Made by a program: the position numbers and the translations under genes
The notes under the pieces: generated by a model
Told to the model about the DNA's origin: nothing
Databases searched by the model: none
What the model saw: the letters and a program-made list of their open reading frames with translations, nothing else
NCBI GenBank assembly: GCA_017311315.1
Contig: CM029642.1
Span: forward strand, 17,206,827-17,270,826
DNA length: 64,000 nt
Reading direction: 5' to 3'
Origin: Dendrocalamus latiflorus
Lineage: Eukaryota > Streptophyta > Magnoliopsida > Poales > Poaceae
Shown here: positions 9,790 to 22,887 of the stretch, in pieces
How the letters are laid out: the number at the start of each line of letters is the position of its first letter
How positions within the stretch are numbered: position 1 is the stretch's first letter

Positions 9790-12700
9790 TGTAACGCCCC
9801 CGTTTCCAGGGGCGCGTACGGACACGGCATTCCGCAACTATTCACGCATGAACAGTTATGGAACGTCGCGCAAGAGTATACCATTGCATGCTTACAACAA
9901 AAGTCCAGAATATATTTCACATAAGGATTAACATCCCGATTTTGACAGCGGGGCGTGCAAGCCCAAAGTATACTTACATCACAAAAACTCCAGAAACCGC
10001 TTGAGCGCGGCCAAGACCTAAAGCCACGGGTCCTCGACGGGGAGACCTTCTTAACACGAAAACTTGGATTGCCTTCTTTTCTTCTGGTATCTGTGGCATT
10101 TTGCAAGCCTGAGTACTCCGACCCCGTACTCAGCAAATCACAAGGGAAACCCTAACTTACTACTTGCATGGATCAACAAAGGAAAGGAGTATACTTGGTT
10201 TATTAACTTTGAGTGGATGCAGTTTTATTTGCAAACATTTTTATAAAACGGTCCCAAAACTACTCCTTAAGATCTCAGGGGTTTTTCATGAAAATTTAAT
10301 TAACCAACTAATCAAGTTAAAGCATGTACAAAACTACTTAAGCTTCGCTGCTGGAATCACCCAAGTGGCACAGCTCCAATAACCGGGAGCACGGCGTATT
10401 CGAATACCATTTATTTGACTCTGTAGAGTTTGCTCAGCTTTACCCACACGATCCCTTAACTCCCGCGACAGAGTTAAGAAAGCCAGGTCGTTTCACTGCT
10501 CAACTCTTTATATAGGCTCTACCCGGTAGAATTCACTCGGGTCTGGATCCCATACACACACACACGCACACCCACACAAGAGAAAACAGTGTCCGCATCG
10601 AGTGAACTCTACCATTGTTAGGCACCCACAACGCGGCCTACCTAACCTCACTGCTTAACCTCCTCCTCCGCCACACCTGTAGAGTTTCAAACGAGTTGAG
10701 CAGCTACTAGACCAGTGTTGACAAGTCAACTTCTGTGGTTGAGCGATTACTGTGACATTTGCTCAGCGTAAGGGTTTCAGTCCTTATATTTTCACATGGT
10801 CCGCAACCTCGCCAGGCCCGCGACCCAACCTAAGGTAAGCGGTGGGTGTAGACCGTCTCGCGGTTTCCCACTCACCCTTACCCTACTCCAAACCTAAGGT
10901 AAGAGTTGGGCAAAGACCGTCTCGCGGCTCTTCCCTAACCCTTACCCTCCTTGTGCACGCCGGCACTCTCCGCTCTAAGATACGGTGTCCCATACCACCC
11001 TACCTCAGAGTCGGGTTTTCCAAATTCTATTGGCTCCACAGCCACCACCTTATTAGTGTAACACTTTGCATGATAATAATAACCTACAATTATCTAGATT
11101 AACAGCTAATTATTTCTAGGGTTACAAAGGTATGGCTACAAGTTTAACATGGCATTTAACAGTGGTAGGTTTAACTATATAGCATGTCATTCTAAACATT
11201 TTATTTTATTTTCGAACTAACATTTCACAATTAACATAATGCAAATAGCATAATAACATAATTTAAATGGCATGGGATTCCAACATGGTCAAGGACTTGT
11301 GACTTGCCGTGAATCCGGATGGTCTCAGCTTGCTCGAACGTAGAAGCTCCTGGATCCCGAGCCTGCACTTGAGCTTCCGGAAACTCTGATACTAGCGCAA
11401 ACACAGAAAATAACATAAATCCGGCTTGAGCCTAATCAAGCGAGGAAGAATAATCTATTAAAAAGGAGTAAAATGCATAAATCTCCAAATGAGGAATTTT
11501 TAGGAATTTATCTGGAATGAATTTGTGGAAGTGGAGGCCAAAAATGGGTTCAGGACATTATTTGGAGCAAGGTGGTGAAATTTGGGAATTTTTGGGATTT
11601 TCTGTGATTTTCTAAAATTTATTTGGATTTTCTGGCATTTTGGAAAAGATTTAATCCAGGAAAAAAATCAGTGAATAGTGCTGGGCCGGCCTCCGGCTAC
11701 AGCGCGGCCCAGCCCAGCGTTCAAACGCGCGGCCCACGGGAATTTCGCGCGCGCGCGGGGAGAGAGGTGGGCCGAGGGGGAGGCGGCCCAGCGCGGGCGC
11801 GTCCGTGCGGCCTGGATGGCTGCCGCGTGGCGGCGCGGACGTCCACGGGGCGGTGAGCGTGGGCGGCCCGGATGGAGGCGGGGAAGGAGATCGGACGGCG
11901 GGGATTAAACGGAGCGACCGAACCGGTATGCGGTGGATCGGACGGAGGAGGAGCGGTGCGATTAAGACCATCGGACGGTGGAGGTTTTAAGGGACGGCCG
12001 AAGCGGTACGGGGAGGCGGACGGCCAAGATTATAAGGTGGCGGGAGGAATGGATGGAGGAGGAGAGGCCACGTCGGTCGTCTTCCACCTCCGGCTGTGTG
12101 CGCGCGACCGAGAGGCAGAGGGGCGGAGCTGCGGTGCTCCGGCGAGGGCGACGGACTCCGGCGGCCAGGGAGAGTGTCACGAGTAGATCTCGACTTGGGG
12201 AACCCATTTCGGGTGGTTAGGATTTGCGGGGATCAAAGGAGAGAGAGGGAGACAGAGGGAAGTATCTCGGATGATTTGCGGTGGAGAGGGTTGCCGGCGG
12301 CGAGAGGGGCCAATCGGCTACGGCTACACCATCAGGGGGTTCGGGGGCTTACAATGGAGGTGGCGGTGGGAGCTGGGAGACTGTGGTGCGAGCTGGCCAC
12401 GGAGAGGGTGCGGCGGCCGGGGAGGGTCGTCGGTGCCGGAGCTCTGCGGTGATCCTCCTGGCCAAAAGAGAGCAGCACGAAGATTAACAGGGGTTGGTGA
12501 TGCTCTCGGTGAATGCAATCGAGAAATGGAGCAGGGGAGAAGGAGATCTGCTTGCGGGGCTTGCCGGCGCAGGGGATGACCGCGGCGGCGCTGCAGGCGA
12601 TGCGGCGTCGATTGGCGGCTCAGGGAGACACTGGGGAGTGGTGGGAGGAGAACGGGGACAGTGGAGAAGCTCGGGGAGCAAAGGAGACCGGGGAGTAAGG

Positions 12701-13480
12701 GAAGCGGGTTTTATACCCGGAGCGGAGAGGGGCGGAGGCACAGGCGCGGCTCTAGGGTCAACAGCAGGATGGGGAGCAGGTAAGGTGTCTCCTCCGCGCA
12801 GAGGGGGGGGGAAGAAACACACGGCCCTGTAGCGACTTAAAGGCGAGGCGACAGCACAGGAGTAGGTGGTCGGGGCGGCATGGGCGGAGGTGCGTCCGCG
12901 CGCGGAAGAGGGGAGACGCGGAGACTGGCAGGTGGGGCTGCGAAGTGACAGGGTGACGCAAGCGGGGGCGACATGGCGCGTCCGCAGGCGGGCGGCGACA
13001 GCCCGGCGTGGAGGAGCGGCGAAACAGTGGGCGGCGCCATCGGATGCGGCTGCGGGGGAAAGGAGAAGAGAGGGGGAGAGGCTGGCAGGTGGGACCCGGG
13101 CGGCAGGAGGGGAAGACTGGGGTCAAAGGCGGTTGGGGAGGCGGCCGGCGACGGCGGACCGGCAGCAGGGGTGGTGCGGTGGGGCGCAGCGCGCAGCACA
13201 TGGCGAAGGCGCGCGCGCGAGGAGAAGGCGGAGAGGGAGGGGGCGCCAGCGGAGAGGGAGGAAGAAAACGGGCGCGGGCGTCAGGGGAAAGGGAAAGCGG
13301 GAAGAGGAGGGGCGCCGGAGGAGAGGGGAGACGCCCCGGCCAGAAAAGGAAAGCGGGAAGAGGAAAACTTTCCCAAAAAGGAAAGTTTTGGAAATTCACT
13401 CAAAAATTGCAGAAAATCAAGAAAATTCATTTGGAAATTTTTCAGGTCTTTTCATATATTTAGGGACCGTTTCACATATA
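9790..13480 (-). mobile_element. Ty3-gypsy-type LTR (probably solo), GC-rich, minus strand
   Basis: The left edge starts TGTAACGCCCCCG at 9790, a common grass gypsy LTR terminus. The interior moves from plain sequence through 'ccccgtactcagcaaatc' and a purine-rich tract (11700-13350) to AT-rich sequence. Read on the minus strand, that tract is the C-rich leader typical of these LTRs. A poly-G run lies near 12802. The many overlapping frames on both strands of 11600-13500 are compositional. The right boundary and target duplication could not be resolved, so the end is approximate. Confidence 0.5.
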
Positions 13481-14028
13481 GAAGTAACTGGTGATTGTGC
13501 TTACTAAATATGATGGAATTTAGTTATGACTTATGAGAGGGCTAGTCGATCCGTGGGTATCTCAGTATCTGGCATGCGCAATCTTTCCAGCAAAGAGAAT
13601 TACCACATGTTTTCTGTGCTGTTCACTGTTGTAACTGAAACTACTTTATGTATGAAAATTTCATTGTAAACGCAGTTTATATCCCCGGGAAAACAATCAC
13701 GGAAAATTAATTCCCGCATTCCAAAGCATTAACTTTGTTATTACTAGTTCATACTAGGCCTTGTTTGGCATGTACGTAGGTATCCCTTGGGGACTACGCT
13801 TCCCCGAGGAAATAAACTGTTAACATCCTCGGGAAAATTTCATAGGAAATTAAAGTGACCGATATGCTTCCTATAATTTTTTTGCATTTGAAAGAGATCT
13901 TAGGTGTGTTCACATCAATCTTACATATTTAAGCGAATTTGTTAAACCCATGGATCTAAATGGGCTAGGTCGGGTTGGAAAATTCCTAACCTTGGTCTCA
14001 TCCAAACACTCATCTATGCTGTTAAATC
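13481..14028. other. Spacer, nothing recognised
   Basis: Non-coding sequence between the LTR-like block and the LINE; no open frame of note. Confidence 0.4.
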
Positions 14029-14396
14029 AACTAGAGAACCTTGAATAGAAGGATGAGACGGTTCCTCTGGGTGGGAATAGAGCATCAGCTAATGGGGGGC
14101 AAATATAAGGTCAGCTGGGACAGAGTCTGCAGGCCTACACACCTAGGTGGCCTCCGCATCCTTGATTTAGAGCACTTTGCCAGGGCCCTCAGACTAAGGT
14201 GGCTCTAGCATCAATGGGGAACTCAAATAAAACCTTGGCATGGAATGGAAGTCCTGCGCAATGACATAAATCGATGCCTCTTCGTAGTGGCCACTACCAT
14301 AACAATAGGGAACGGATTGAAGGCATCGTTCTGGACTTCACCATGGGCGGAAGGAAACAGACTATACGATATCGCTCCCACCATTTTTAGAGCTTC

Positions 14397-15965
14397 CACT
14401 ACTACAAAAGAGGCTACACTAGACGCTTATATTGCAGTCGGTTCCTAGGAACCGTCTGTGCTGCAAGTATCACAGATGGTTCATACGAATAACCGTCTGT
14501 GATAACTTCATTATCACAGATGGTTTTTAATAATAACTGTCTGTGATGATGGCAGACATCACAGACGGTTTTTATTAAAAATCATCTGTGATAATGAAGT
14601 TATCACAGACGGTTCGTATTAAAAATCGTCTGTGATATGTTTCCCGCCTTGCAATTCCCCAAAATTTCATAATTTCTCGCTTGAGTCCGAGTAGGATTCA
14701 ATTTTGAGACAACTTCACTAAAACGGGCATAACATTTGCATATGGTGTCCGTTTTCGACGTTCTTGTACTCGTTGGAAAGCTAATGATGAGCCCGATCCA
14801 AAAAAATGACTAGCTTATGCCAATCACCCTCCAGGACCCCAAAAATCGGCCATCTTTGGACCTAAACCCGCGTCATAAGTTTTTGGTTTCTGTTTTTGCC
14901 TTTTTTTTCTTGGTCTTCCTTTCAGAATTTGCATTTTGCTTCAACTAAAAAGTTGTAGATCTCATCGAAACCTTTCAAATGGGTATATATAAGCTATATA
15001 AAAGTTTGCTATTTTATCTTTTCAGACTAGTTGTTTATATTGCATCGGTATATAAAATTTTGTGCTCTAATTCACAGACGGTTGGCATATAGAACCGTCT
15101 GTGATATTCATTCATCATAGACAGTTCTAGCTACCAACCGTCTGTGATAATCTAACCACTGGGCCCGTCGATCCTCCTCAACCCAATCCTAGCCAATAGA
15201 AATCCACCAATCCTCACCCCACGGATCGTAGCTCCGCCTCTCCGTCTCCTATAAATAATCACCAGAACCCAGCCTCCTTTCTGTTCTCCTCCTTGATTTT
15301 CTCCTCCTCTTTACTGTTCTCCTCCTCCTCCTCCTTGACCCATACCATAATAGCCCCACGAAGCAGACGATGCACAAGGCAGCGTTCAATCAACGCCGAT
15401 GATGGTGGGTGTCAAAGACATCCAGCTCGTGCGCTGCATCAGGGGCGAGAAGGCCTAGGCATAGAGGATCTTTGCTTTTCTCTGTTCTTGTTGTGTTAGC
15501 TAGATGGGCAGCCTGTTTGTTGTTTTGGGATATTGTAATGGTAGGCTCTAGTGTTAATAAAAATAAAATGTGTACTGTGTTTCATACTATATTTGCTTGT
15601 TTTCATTTCAATTAATTGATTTGCGAAATGGATGTTTTATGTTTGTGAAATGAATTGGGATGTGAATTGGATGTATACATGTACATGTTGATTTGCTTGT
15701 TTCAGAGGGCATGGCTAGCATTTCCTGAGGCTAGCCAATAAACAGAAATAGATTTAGGGGTAGAAGAGAATAGCATAGATGGTTTTTAACTAGAATATCA
15801 CAGACGGATTTAGTTAAAAACTGTCTGTGATATTTACACCACAGACGGTTCGAAAGCCGTCTGTGATGAACTCGTATCATTACTAACCCATAAATTCAGA
15901 CGGCTCACAAAACCATCTGTGATGATGTTTCTGAACCGTCTGTAATACGGTTTTGTGTAGTAGTG
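14397..15965. mobile_element. Non-autonomous CACTA transposon
   Basis: The termini are CACTACTACAAAA and the mirrored TTTTGTGTAGTAGTG. The 3-bp target duplication TTC lies at 14394-14396 and 15966-15968. Subterminal regions (about 14450-14640, 15070-15150, 15775-15955) carry many copies of TCACAGACGGTT in both orientations, as expected for transposase-binding repeats of this superfamily. The interior has a TATA-like box (ctataaata, about 15250) and pyrimidine-rich sequence but no transposase. Removing it rejoins the host LINE frame. Confidence 0.93.
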
Positions 15966-16768
15966 TTCCAAGAGGAAAAACCGTAACCTAAACACTGCCT
16001 TACAAGGGAACAACTGGCTACATGACCTACACTAGGCGGGAGGCCTTACCATGCAACATATACAAGAACTAGTCTCCATTTGGGGGTACACCTCCAATTT
16101 AACCCTACGGAATGAGGTTCATGATACAATAGCATGGAAGCTAACCCCCAATAGAGAGTACTCTGCCACCTCTGCTTATAGAGCACAGTTTCTTAGGGTG
16201 ATTCAAACTTCCTTCAACCCCCCACTCTGGAAGGTTTGGGCACCACAACATTGCAAAATATTTGCTTGGTTAGCCATTCAAAATAGACTATGGATGGCAG
16301 ACCGCCTCATTACGCGGGGCTGGCCCAACCACTATACCTATCCGCTGTCCAGACAAGTGCCTGAGTCTGTCACTCAACTCCTAGCTAAGTGCCGTTACTC
16401 AAGAAGGATTTGGACCTCCATAGTGCGTGGGACGGCTTGTGATTCACCAAACCCGACATCTTGGAGGGTTGGTTGCTCAATTCAGGAATGGTGGCAATCC
16501 GTGGTGTTTAAGCCTGGAACACCCCGTAAGGCAATGACATCTTTAGTAATGCTTATCTCTTGGCACATTTAGAAGGAGCGTAACGCCAGAGTGTTCCGTG
16601 TGACCATGACCACACCGTTACCCTTGGTTGCCTTAATTAAGGAGAAGGTAGCAGCATGGGTGCTTGTGGGAGCTTTCAATTAAGCTCGCCGGCCTCCCAA
16701 TCAACCCTGTAACTTTCTAGTTCCTTACCTAGGGGTCACCCCCTTCTTTCTTCCTTTTGTAACCTTTT

Positions 16769-16772
<4 letters not shown>

Positions 16773-16805
<33 letters not shown>
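16773..16805 (+). repeat. (CT)n microsatellite
   Basis: Uninterrupted CT dinucleotides inside the 3' untranslated part of the LINE. Confidence 0.95.
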
Positions 16806-16808
<3 letters not shown>

Positions 16809-16856
16809 AATTAATAGAAGACAAGCCTCTTGCCCACTTTAAAAAAAACTAGAGAA

Positions 16857-17998
16857 TGTTGTACATGGGATTGTACTTCTGTTTATCCCCCGTCGTCTTA
16901 ACCAAGCAAACAATATGATCCTATGTGTTTAACAAACTCCTAAATCTTATAGGTTACACTGCTACAGTACCGATTCTACTTGCTTATATACACCCGATCA
17001 TATTTTGAAGGGCTTTGCTAGCGCGCTGTGGAGGTATAATGGGAGCATTCTCATCATACGGTACACCAGTTCAGCGCAACAACACCATACAATATCTCCA
17101 ACAATTTTTGCACACACATGTAACATTACAAAGTCTGTCCGGAACTAGTGATGCGTGCGTACTAAACCATAAAAGTTTAGATTTGATCGAACGTTTATGG
17201 TGCGCACTAAACACCACCTTCCACCGAAAGGCTTAGTTTGAGTGGATCATATGAAGAAAGCATCTCCCCGCCGATCGAGTTATGCCATTATATGCTTATG
17301 CTGCTTCCTTTTCCACATTATATATTCGGCCATCACCCAGCCTAAGTATACCATTATATGCTTCCTTTTCCACACACTAGGATGCTTCGCACAAATGCTT
17401 AAAATTGAGGTAAGTTCTTGTAGTACCCTGTACTAAGAAATAAGTACGGTACTGCGTCAAATGCTATTGCGAAAACGAAAAAGAATAGGACAATAATAAC
17501 ATAACTTGGCCAAGACTTTATTTGTATAAAGTAAGCAATAACAATTAATCTGAAACACAGCGCAAAAAGCGTTACCTACGTCGTCGCTACCTGCTGACGT
17601 TAGTTGGTACACGGATTGATAGGCCATCCGTACTTGGTGAAATGGTGTCACTTACTAGATATTGACTTGGCCAAGACTTTATTACCTGCGTGGAGAGGTC
17701 CGGCTGGGACTTGGGACAGCTCTACGAACATTTGCCAGGGAACAGCAGGTGATTAAATTGCTTTAATTTCTTGATTTCTGATGAACATTTGGCACATCCG
17801 GGTTTTTTTATTCTTCAGGAATCTGAACCTGCTGTATCTATGTTGCAGTTGATAGCCGTACTGTGTAAATGGTGAAGATCCTTGTCATCAAACAAGGGGC
17901 GTTTCAGTGTTTCCAAGTATTAGCTCTACTAAGCCCCATTTCACTCGAGGCAACAAACTGGTTGAGAAGTTGCGGCACGTACAAGAACGGAGCAAGGG
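16857..17998. other. Spacer upstream of the first NLR copy
   Basis: Short frames at 17015-17236 and 17242-17436 have no recognisable content. The last ~60 bp before 17999 (arm beginning 'gttgagaagttgcggcacg') resemble the leader just upstream of the intact NLR at 33014, so ancestral leader sequence is retained there. Confidence 0.45.
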
Positions 17999-18151
17999 AT
18001 GGACGGAATCATGGTGTGTGTTGCCACGGGGGTGATGAACTCCCTCCTCACCAAGCTCACCATGCTGCTGGGTGAGGAGTACAAGGTGCAAAAGGGCATT
18101 AAGCGCGATGTTGCCTTCCTGAAGGACGAGTTAAGGAGCATGAATGCTTTG

Positions 18152-18277
18152 CTCGAGAAGTTGCTGAGGATGAGCTTGACCTGCAGATGAAGGAATGGAG
18201 GAACTGTTAGTGATCTCGAGAAGTTGCTGAGGAGGAGCTTGACCTGCAGATGAAGGAATGGAGGAACTGTTAGTGAT
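18152..18277 (+). repeat. 63-bp tandem duplication spanning the gene/LTR junction
   Basis: Unit 18152-18214 repeats as 18215-18277 ('ctcgagaagttgctgagga...'). The last 10 bp of each unit, TGTTAGTGAT, are the first 10 bp of the solo LTR, so the duplication includes an LTR end. Confidence 0.9.
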
Positions 18278-19652
18278 ATTTGTCCTAAAGGTAATCATAG
18301 AGATGATTGTACCACTTTTATGTTTATGATCTTTTGAATAATATGTTATTCGTCCCTTGAATAAATATCTTTCGTATTGATCAACAAGTATGTGACTTGT
18401 TCGTATAACTCTTTATTCATATTTTGATGTTATTCTAAACTATTCCTAATCTTATATCATTATGTGGAATGATTATGATTTATAGATTAGCACATGTATT
18501 GATTGATGATCATATTTTACGAATCATAGATATGAGATACCAAATTAATAATGTGGACACATGTTAGAGAACATGATGTTAGATTGACCTATCATAAAAC
18601 ACTGCGGGAATTATTATATTCATAAGTGTCATCAGTTAGTCTCATACATAGTGTATGTAAGATCCTTAGACCTGAGATCGTCACTATTTCCTACATGTGT
18701 AATAGTTTGCTTAGGGGTTATCAAACACTACTCCGTGACTGGGTGGTTATAAATGTAGCTTTCGGGTTTACTATGAAACATGCGAAGGAATATGAACGAT
18801 TAAGATGTAATTTGCCCCTCCTATATAACATGAGAGATATCTCTGGCCCCCTCGATGTGGTTGGATTAAGAAAGTGTATGGCCATGCCGAATATGGTTGA
18901 AGAGTCAATCACAACTGAGTAATCTACTACAGGTTCGAGTGAAGGATCGAGCTATCATAGGACGGTACGCTTCTCACCTTGAGTTCGATTTGGTATCATG
19001 AGGCAAAGGGGTCGGTATATAAGCACTATATAGGTTCGTCCGATATGATCTTTGTGTATGTTTGGGAGTCATTATGTTCTGCTAGGGACCGCTACCGACT
19101 TATAGACCAGAAAGGAGTTTTCGGCCCGTGGCCAAATATACATAAACTATAGGGTCACACACTTAATGGGCTGAAACAATAAGGGTTTGGATGATAGTCT
19201 TCGAGTGAGATACGATCTCTACTCATATCATATAAGGATCCGATTGGAGGCTATATAAGGAGAGGTATGGGGTTGATAGAGGTATCCCAAAATACACCTG
19301 TCAAAACCCTAACCGCTACCTCTCATAACCCCTGCTGTGCTCGCTGGTGCTAGCACGCCGATGCACGGCATTCCTTCCCTGGACGTGTGGACTTCAGTAG
19401 AGGCGCTGCTGTGATTGCAGCGTTGATCAAGATGATGGACTACTTCCATGATCGCAGGAGACTGTTAGCCAGAGGACGATCAATTACTTCCACTACACCG
19501 ACGCACTCTTCGTTGAACTGGCCACTTCAACTCTACTTCCACTGCACAACGCGTCTAGTGGTAACGATCTGTGATCTTTTACTGCATGGATTCCAGGTTT
19601 ACACGGTAGAAAATTTTAATTTATACTAGTGTAGCCTACCCGTATCCCAACA
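18268..19652 (+). mobile_element. Solo LTR of a Ty1-copia element (RIRE1/Angela-like), 1385 bp
   Basis: Begins TGTTAGTGATATTTGTCC and ends TATCCCAACA. It is bracketed by the perfect 5-bp duplication GGAAC (18263-18267, 19653-19657). A TATA-like 'ctatataag' at about 19252 fits an LTR promoter. The start resembles RIRE1/Angela LTRs as I remember them; the family name is therefore inference. No internal region remains, so the element was reduced by LTR-LTR recombination. Confidence 0.9.
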
Positions 19653-20004
19653 GGAACCAAGTGAGAGAGATGGCCTATGACACCGAGGATTGCATCGATG
19701 ACTACATGCTCCACCATGAGTCGAACAAAGTAGGTGGCATCAAGGACTTCATCCTCGAGAGTGTCAGTAGATTGAAAAATCTAGAAGCTTGCCATGGGAT
19801 TTCTGACCAAATTGAAGAACTAAAGGTCCGCATCACCGAGACAAACAAACGATGGGAGAGGTACAGGGTTGATGAAGTGGTCAATGCTGGTAATGCCAAT
19901 GTGGTACCCATCGACCCTCAGGTGCATGTCCTCTATGAAGAGGCCACTAATCTTGTTGGAATTGATGGTCTGAGGGATAAACTAATTAAGTTAATGGTTG
20001 GTGA

Positions 20005-21617
20005 TGTTGTAAATTATGCGGAATTAGCAAATATTCATTTTTAATTCTAGCATAATAGATAAATTTACAAGCATGACACAAACGACATAGAAATGACTTA
20101 ATCAACATATAATTATATGAATCTTATAAGTCATTACTAAAGAAACATATGCCCAATATAAATGCCATATAAGAGTTCAAGACTAGCATAACCTCATATA
20201 CACAAGTGCATAGAAATGCTAATCTCAACAAAACCTTAATATATATGACCAGATTCAGCATGTGATCAACAAATTGTGTTTTCTTAAGTGCTCTCAGAAA
20301 GCTAGTTGCACAAGATTTAATCTTGGCCATCTCCGCTATGACAAAATCTAATTTTGATTATACATGATAGGTATAGATTAGATCTAGAGCTCAAATTAAA
20401 CTTTTCTTTTTAACAGAGACTAACAGATCATGAAAATAGCTTGCTGGATAGTGGAAGAATAACCCTAAAATCAATCTTTCATTCATTCACAGAGAATACT
20501 ATTGAATTAATAGGATAACAGGTTTCGGCAAAGGTTAGAAGAGACCAATATTAACCACTGTGCAGATTTAACACAGGGATCAGCAAGAACAGAACAACAA
20601 TTGCAATGATCAGTGGAAGTAAAAAGAATAGGTCAACTAAAAGCTCAAGACCAATCTACCATCACATTCATATATAATGACAGTATTATGTCATTTCATC
20701 ACAGAGCATTCAACCCACAACAATTGCTTTGCAAATTTCACGCTAATGAGACTTACTGATATGTAAAGTATATCACGAAATTGCAAAGAATCAACAGCCA
20801 GTATACTCACAGTAGTGGTGATACTCAAAATCACCGTGAAGAAATCAGAAGAGGCAAGGCGCACTCGCAGCGCTATCCTAGAAAACCTAACACCCCTCTA
20901 TGCTATCGCAGAAGAAGAGTGTGGTAGACGGAGATACAATGCCCACTCCAACCTCGGGTAGCCAACGCCGGAGACGAAGGTTGGGGTGATGCCGCACAAG
21001 ACCAACGAGTGCTCCAGCCAAGAACGCTCGTGAACACCAAGAACAGGTCACAAATCTCCCAGAAAACTCAGCACAAGTCCAAGCCAAATCAACCTCTAGA
21101 GGTAAACCCTACACCTTTCCTCTCGGCCAAATCCAAGAAAAGGCTCAAGGAAACCACATGGGAAAACCCCAGATTAGTGATTTGCACTCCTCAGCCGACG
21201 GTGGAAGGAGAAAACCTGGCCAGCAGCTCTCAAGACTCAAAATCGAGCAACCACTAAGAGGGATTTGAGATCGGAGAGGGGAATTAGAACTCATGGTTTT
21301 CTGGTCCATAAATGGAGAAGAGGAGACGTCATTTAAAGGGAAGCGGGGCGAAGGCCGGCAGGCTACAGCCACAGCTGGCGCTGATGTGCCCGCGTTGGTG
21401 ACGCCTCCATCGCCGCTGCCACCACTAGACTCGATCACCCGGACGATGCGGTTGAAGCCGTTCTGCGCTGCACGCGAGAAGACGCGCACGCCCACGGGAG
21501 GAGACGTCTCCTCCCCTTATCTCTTACATCTGGCCCACTGACAGGTGGGCCCCACCTCTTTCTCTCTTTCTTCTCTTTTTAATTGGGAAATTACTGAAAT
21601 GCCCCTGGAAAACAACA
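20005..21617 (-). mobile_element. LTR-like insertion (TGTTGT...ACAACA), 1613 bp
   Basis: It interrupts the NLR frame between the GD and GRE codons that are contiguous in the intact paralogue. The ends are complementary hexamers TGTTGT (20005-20010) and ACAACA (21612-21617). Flanking GAT/GATG on both sides may be a short or damaged target duplication. GC-rich sequence near the right end followed by AT-rich sequence suggests an LTR on the minus strand. No coding region was recognised. Confidence 0.65.
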
Positions 21618-21883
21618 GATGGTAGGGAGATGCAGTTGAAAGTGGTGTCCATTGTTGGGCTTGGAGGATTAGGAAAGACCACTCTTGCTAACTAGGTGTA
21701 CCAAAACCTTAGCGGCCATTTCAAACATCAGGCTTTTGTGTCAATGTCCAAAATTCCTGATATGACAAAAATATTACAGAATATACTCTTTCAGATTAAG
21801 AAGCAAGAGTGCGATGACATCAAATCATGGGATATTGAGGCACGGTTGATCAATGAACTCAGGCAATTCCTTGAAGATAAGAG

Positions 21884-22113
21884 GTACCTATAGTTGAAGA
21901 TAATGTAATCCAAAATTAAAATTTCTTAATTAACTATCTTGAAATTATCTACATAGATTCATGTTTTAGCAATATTCATATTTATTAGTACAAAGATAAG
22001 TTTGATCTGCTAGCTAAAAGAATTGCTTTTCACTTTTTTGTTGTTGTGAATATTCAACCTGCTGAAGATAATGACCTAGGCCAATTGGATCCTAACACTC
22101 TTTCATTTGATAG
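21884..22113 (+). other. Intron of the NLR pseudogene
   Basis: GT...AG interval between the DKR codons and YFVVIDEIW. It matches the position and phase of the intron at 33868-34173 in the intact gene. Confidence 0.75.
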
Positions 22114-22447
22114 GTACTTTGTTGTAATTGATGAGATATGGGATACTCGAGCATGGAGGAACATCAAATGTGCTTTGCTTGATAGCAATTGTAGTAGTAG
22201 AATAATGACAACAACAAGAATTATTAGTGTTACCTAGTCATGCTGCCTCCATAGCCATGATCATGTGCATGAAATAAGTCCGCTCAGCAAAGCTGATTTT
22301 GAAGGTTTATTTTTTAAAAGAGCTTTTAAATCTGAAGATGGATGTCCTCCTCAGCTTAAAGATGTTTCCATTGAGATCATGAGATGGTGCAGTGGTCTAC
22401 CATTGGCAATCATTACTATGGCCAGTTTATTGAGTAATAGATCATAC

Positions 22448-22887
22448 CATGCTTGTCACAGTGTCGCTTAGGCGACGCCTAGGTGTCACGACGAAGCTGG
22501 GTGGACACCATGGCCACTTGCTGTGCCTTGGGGGGGGGAGGCAATTGCAGGGGAAGGAGGCGGCGGACGAGGGAGGCGGATGCTAGGGGAGGAAGAGGCT
22601 GTGGGGGAGAAGGCGTCAAGGGGAGGAGGCAGCCAGGAGAGGAGGAGGCGGCGGGGGGAGGACGCACCTGGGAGGGGAGGAGGCAGTGGACAGGGGAGGT
22701 GATGGTCGGGGCAGGCAAATAGGAGAGATGGGAGAGAGCGGGATGACGGGAGAGACAAAGAGGGAGGGGTCACGTATGGCTTTTTGGCTCTGACCGTATG
22801 CATATACGCCACCCGTATGGTGTCGTCGCCTAGGCGTCCTGGCGCCCCTCACTCACCGTGGTCACCAGTTCCGCTGTGATAACCATG
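22448..22887. mobile_element. Non-autonomous hAT-like element, 440 bp
   Basis: The 8-bp target duplication GATCATAC flanks it (22440-22447, 22888-22895). The TIRs CATGCTTGTCACAG and CATGGTTATCACAG match at 12 of 14 positions. Inside are a G-rich tract and complementary 'gcgacgcctagg'-type words near both ends. It lies in NLR exon 2 just after the GLPL region. Confidence 0.85.

Larger units (their letters stand above)
14039..16846 (+). mobile_element. 5'-truncated LINE with C-terminal reverse-transcriptase region, split by a CACTA element
   Basis: Flanked by the 10-bp duplication AACTAGAGAA (14029-14038 and 16847-16856), the right copy following a short A-run as expected for target-primed insertion. 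Translation of 14050-14396 gives the end of a plant LINE polymerase (motifs GGLRILDLEHFARALRLRW and WTSPWAEG). Translation of 15969-16680 gives the zf-RVT-like tail (IAWKLTPNREYSATSAY, CKIFAWLAIQNRLWMADRL). Stops after LHDLH and before KERNARVF show decay. The 3' end has a (CT)n run and 'ttgaattaatagaag' before the A-tail. The CACTA element sits between RAS and KRK codons. Confidence 0.88.

Noticed and set aside
11623..13507. Overlapping long frames on both strands (up to 213 codons) in the purine-rich block
   Set aside because: All six frames are open because of GC/purine bias. The products are Arg/Gly/Glu- or Pro/Ser-rich with no domain, and the block fits an LTR leader.
22479..22852. Pro/Ser-rich minus-strand frames and Gly/Arg-rich plus-strand frame
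   Set aside because: Produced by the G-rich core of the small hAT element.
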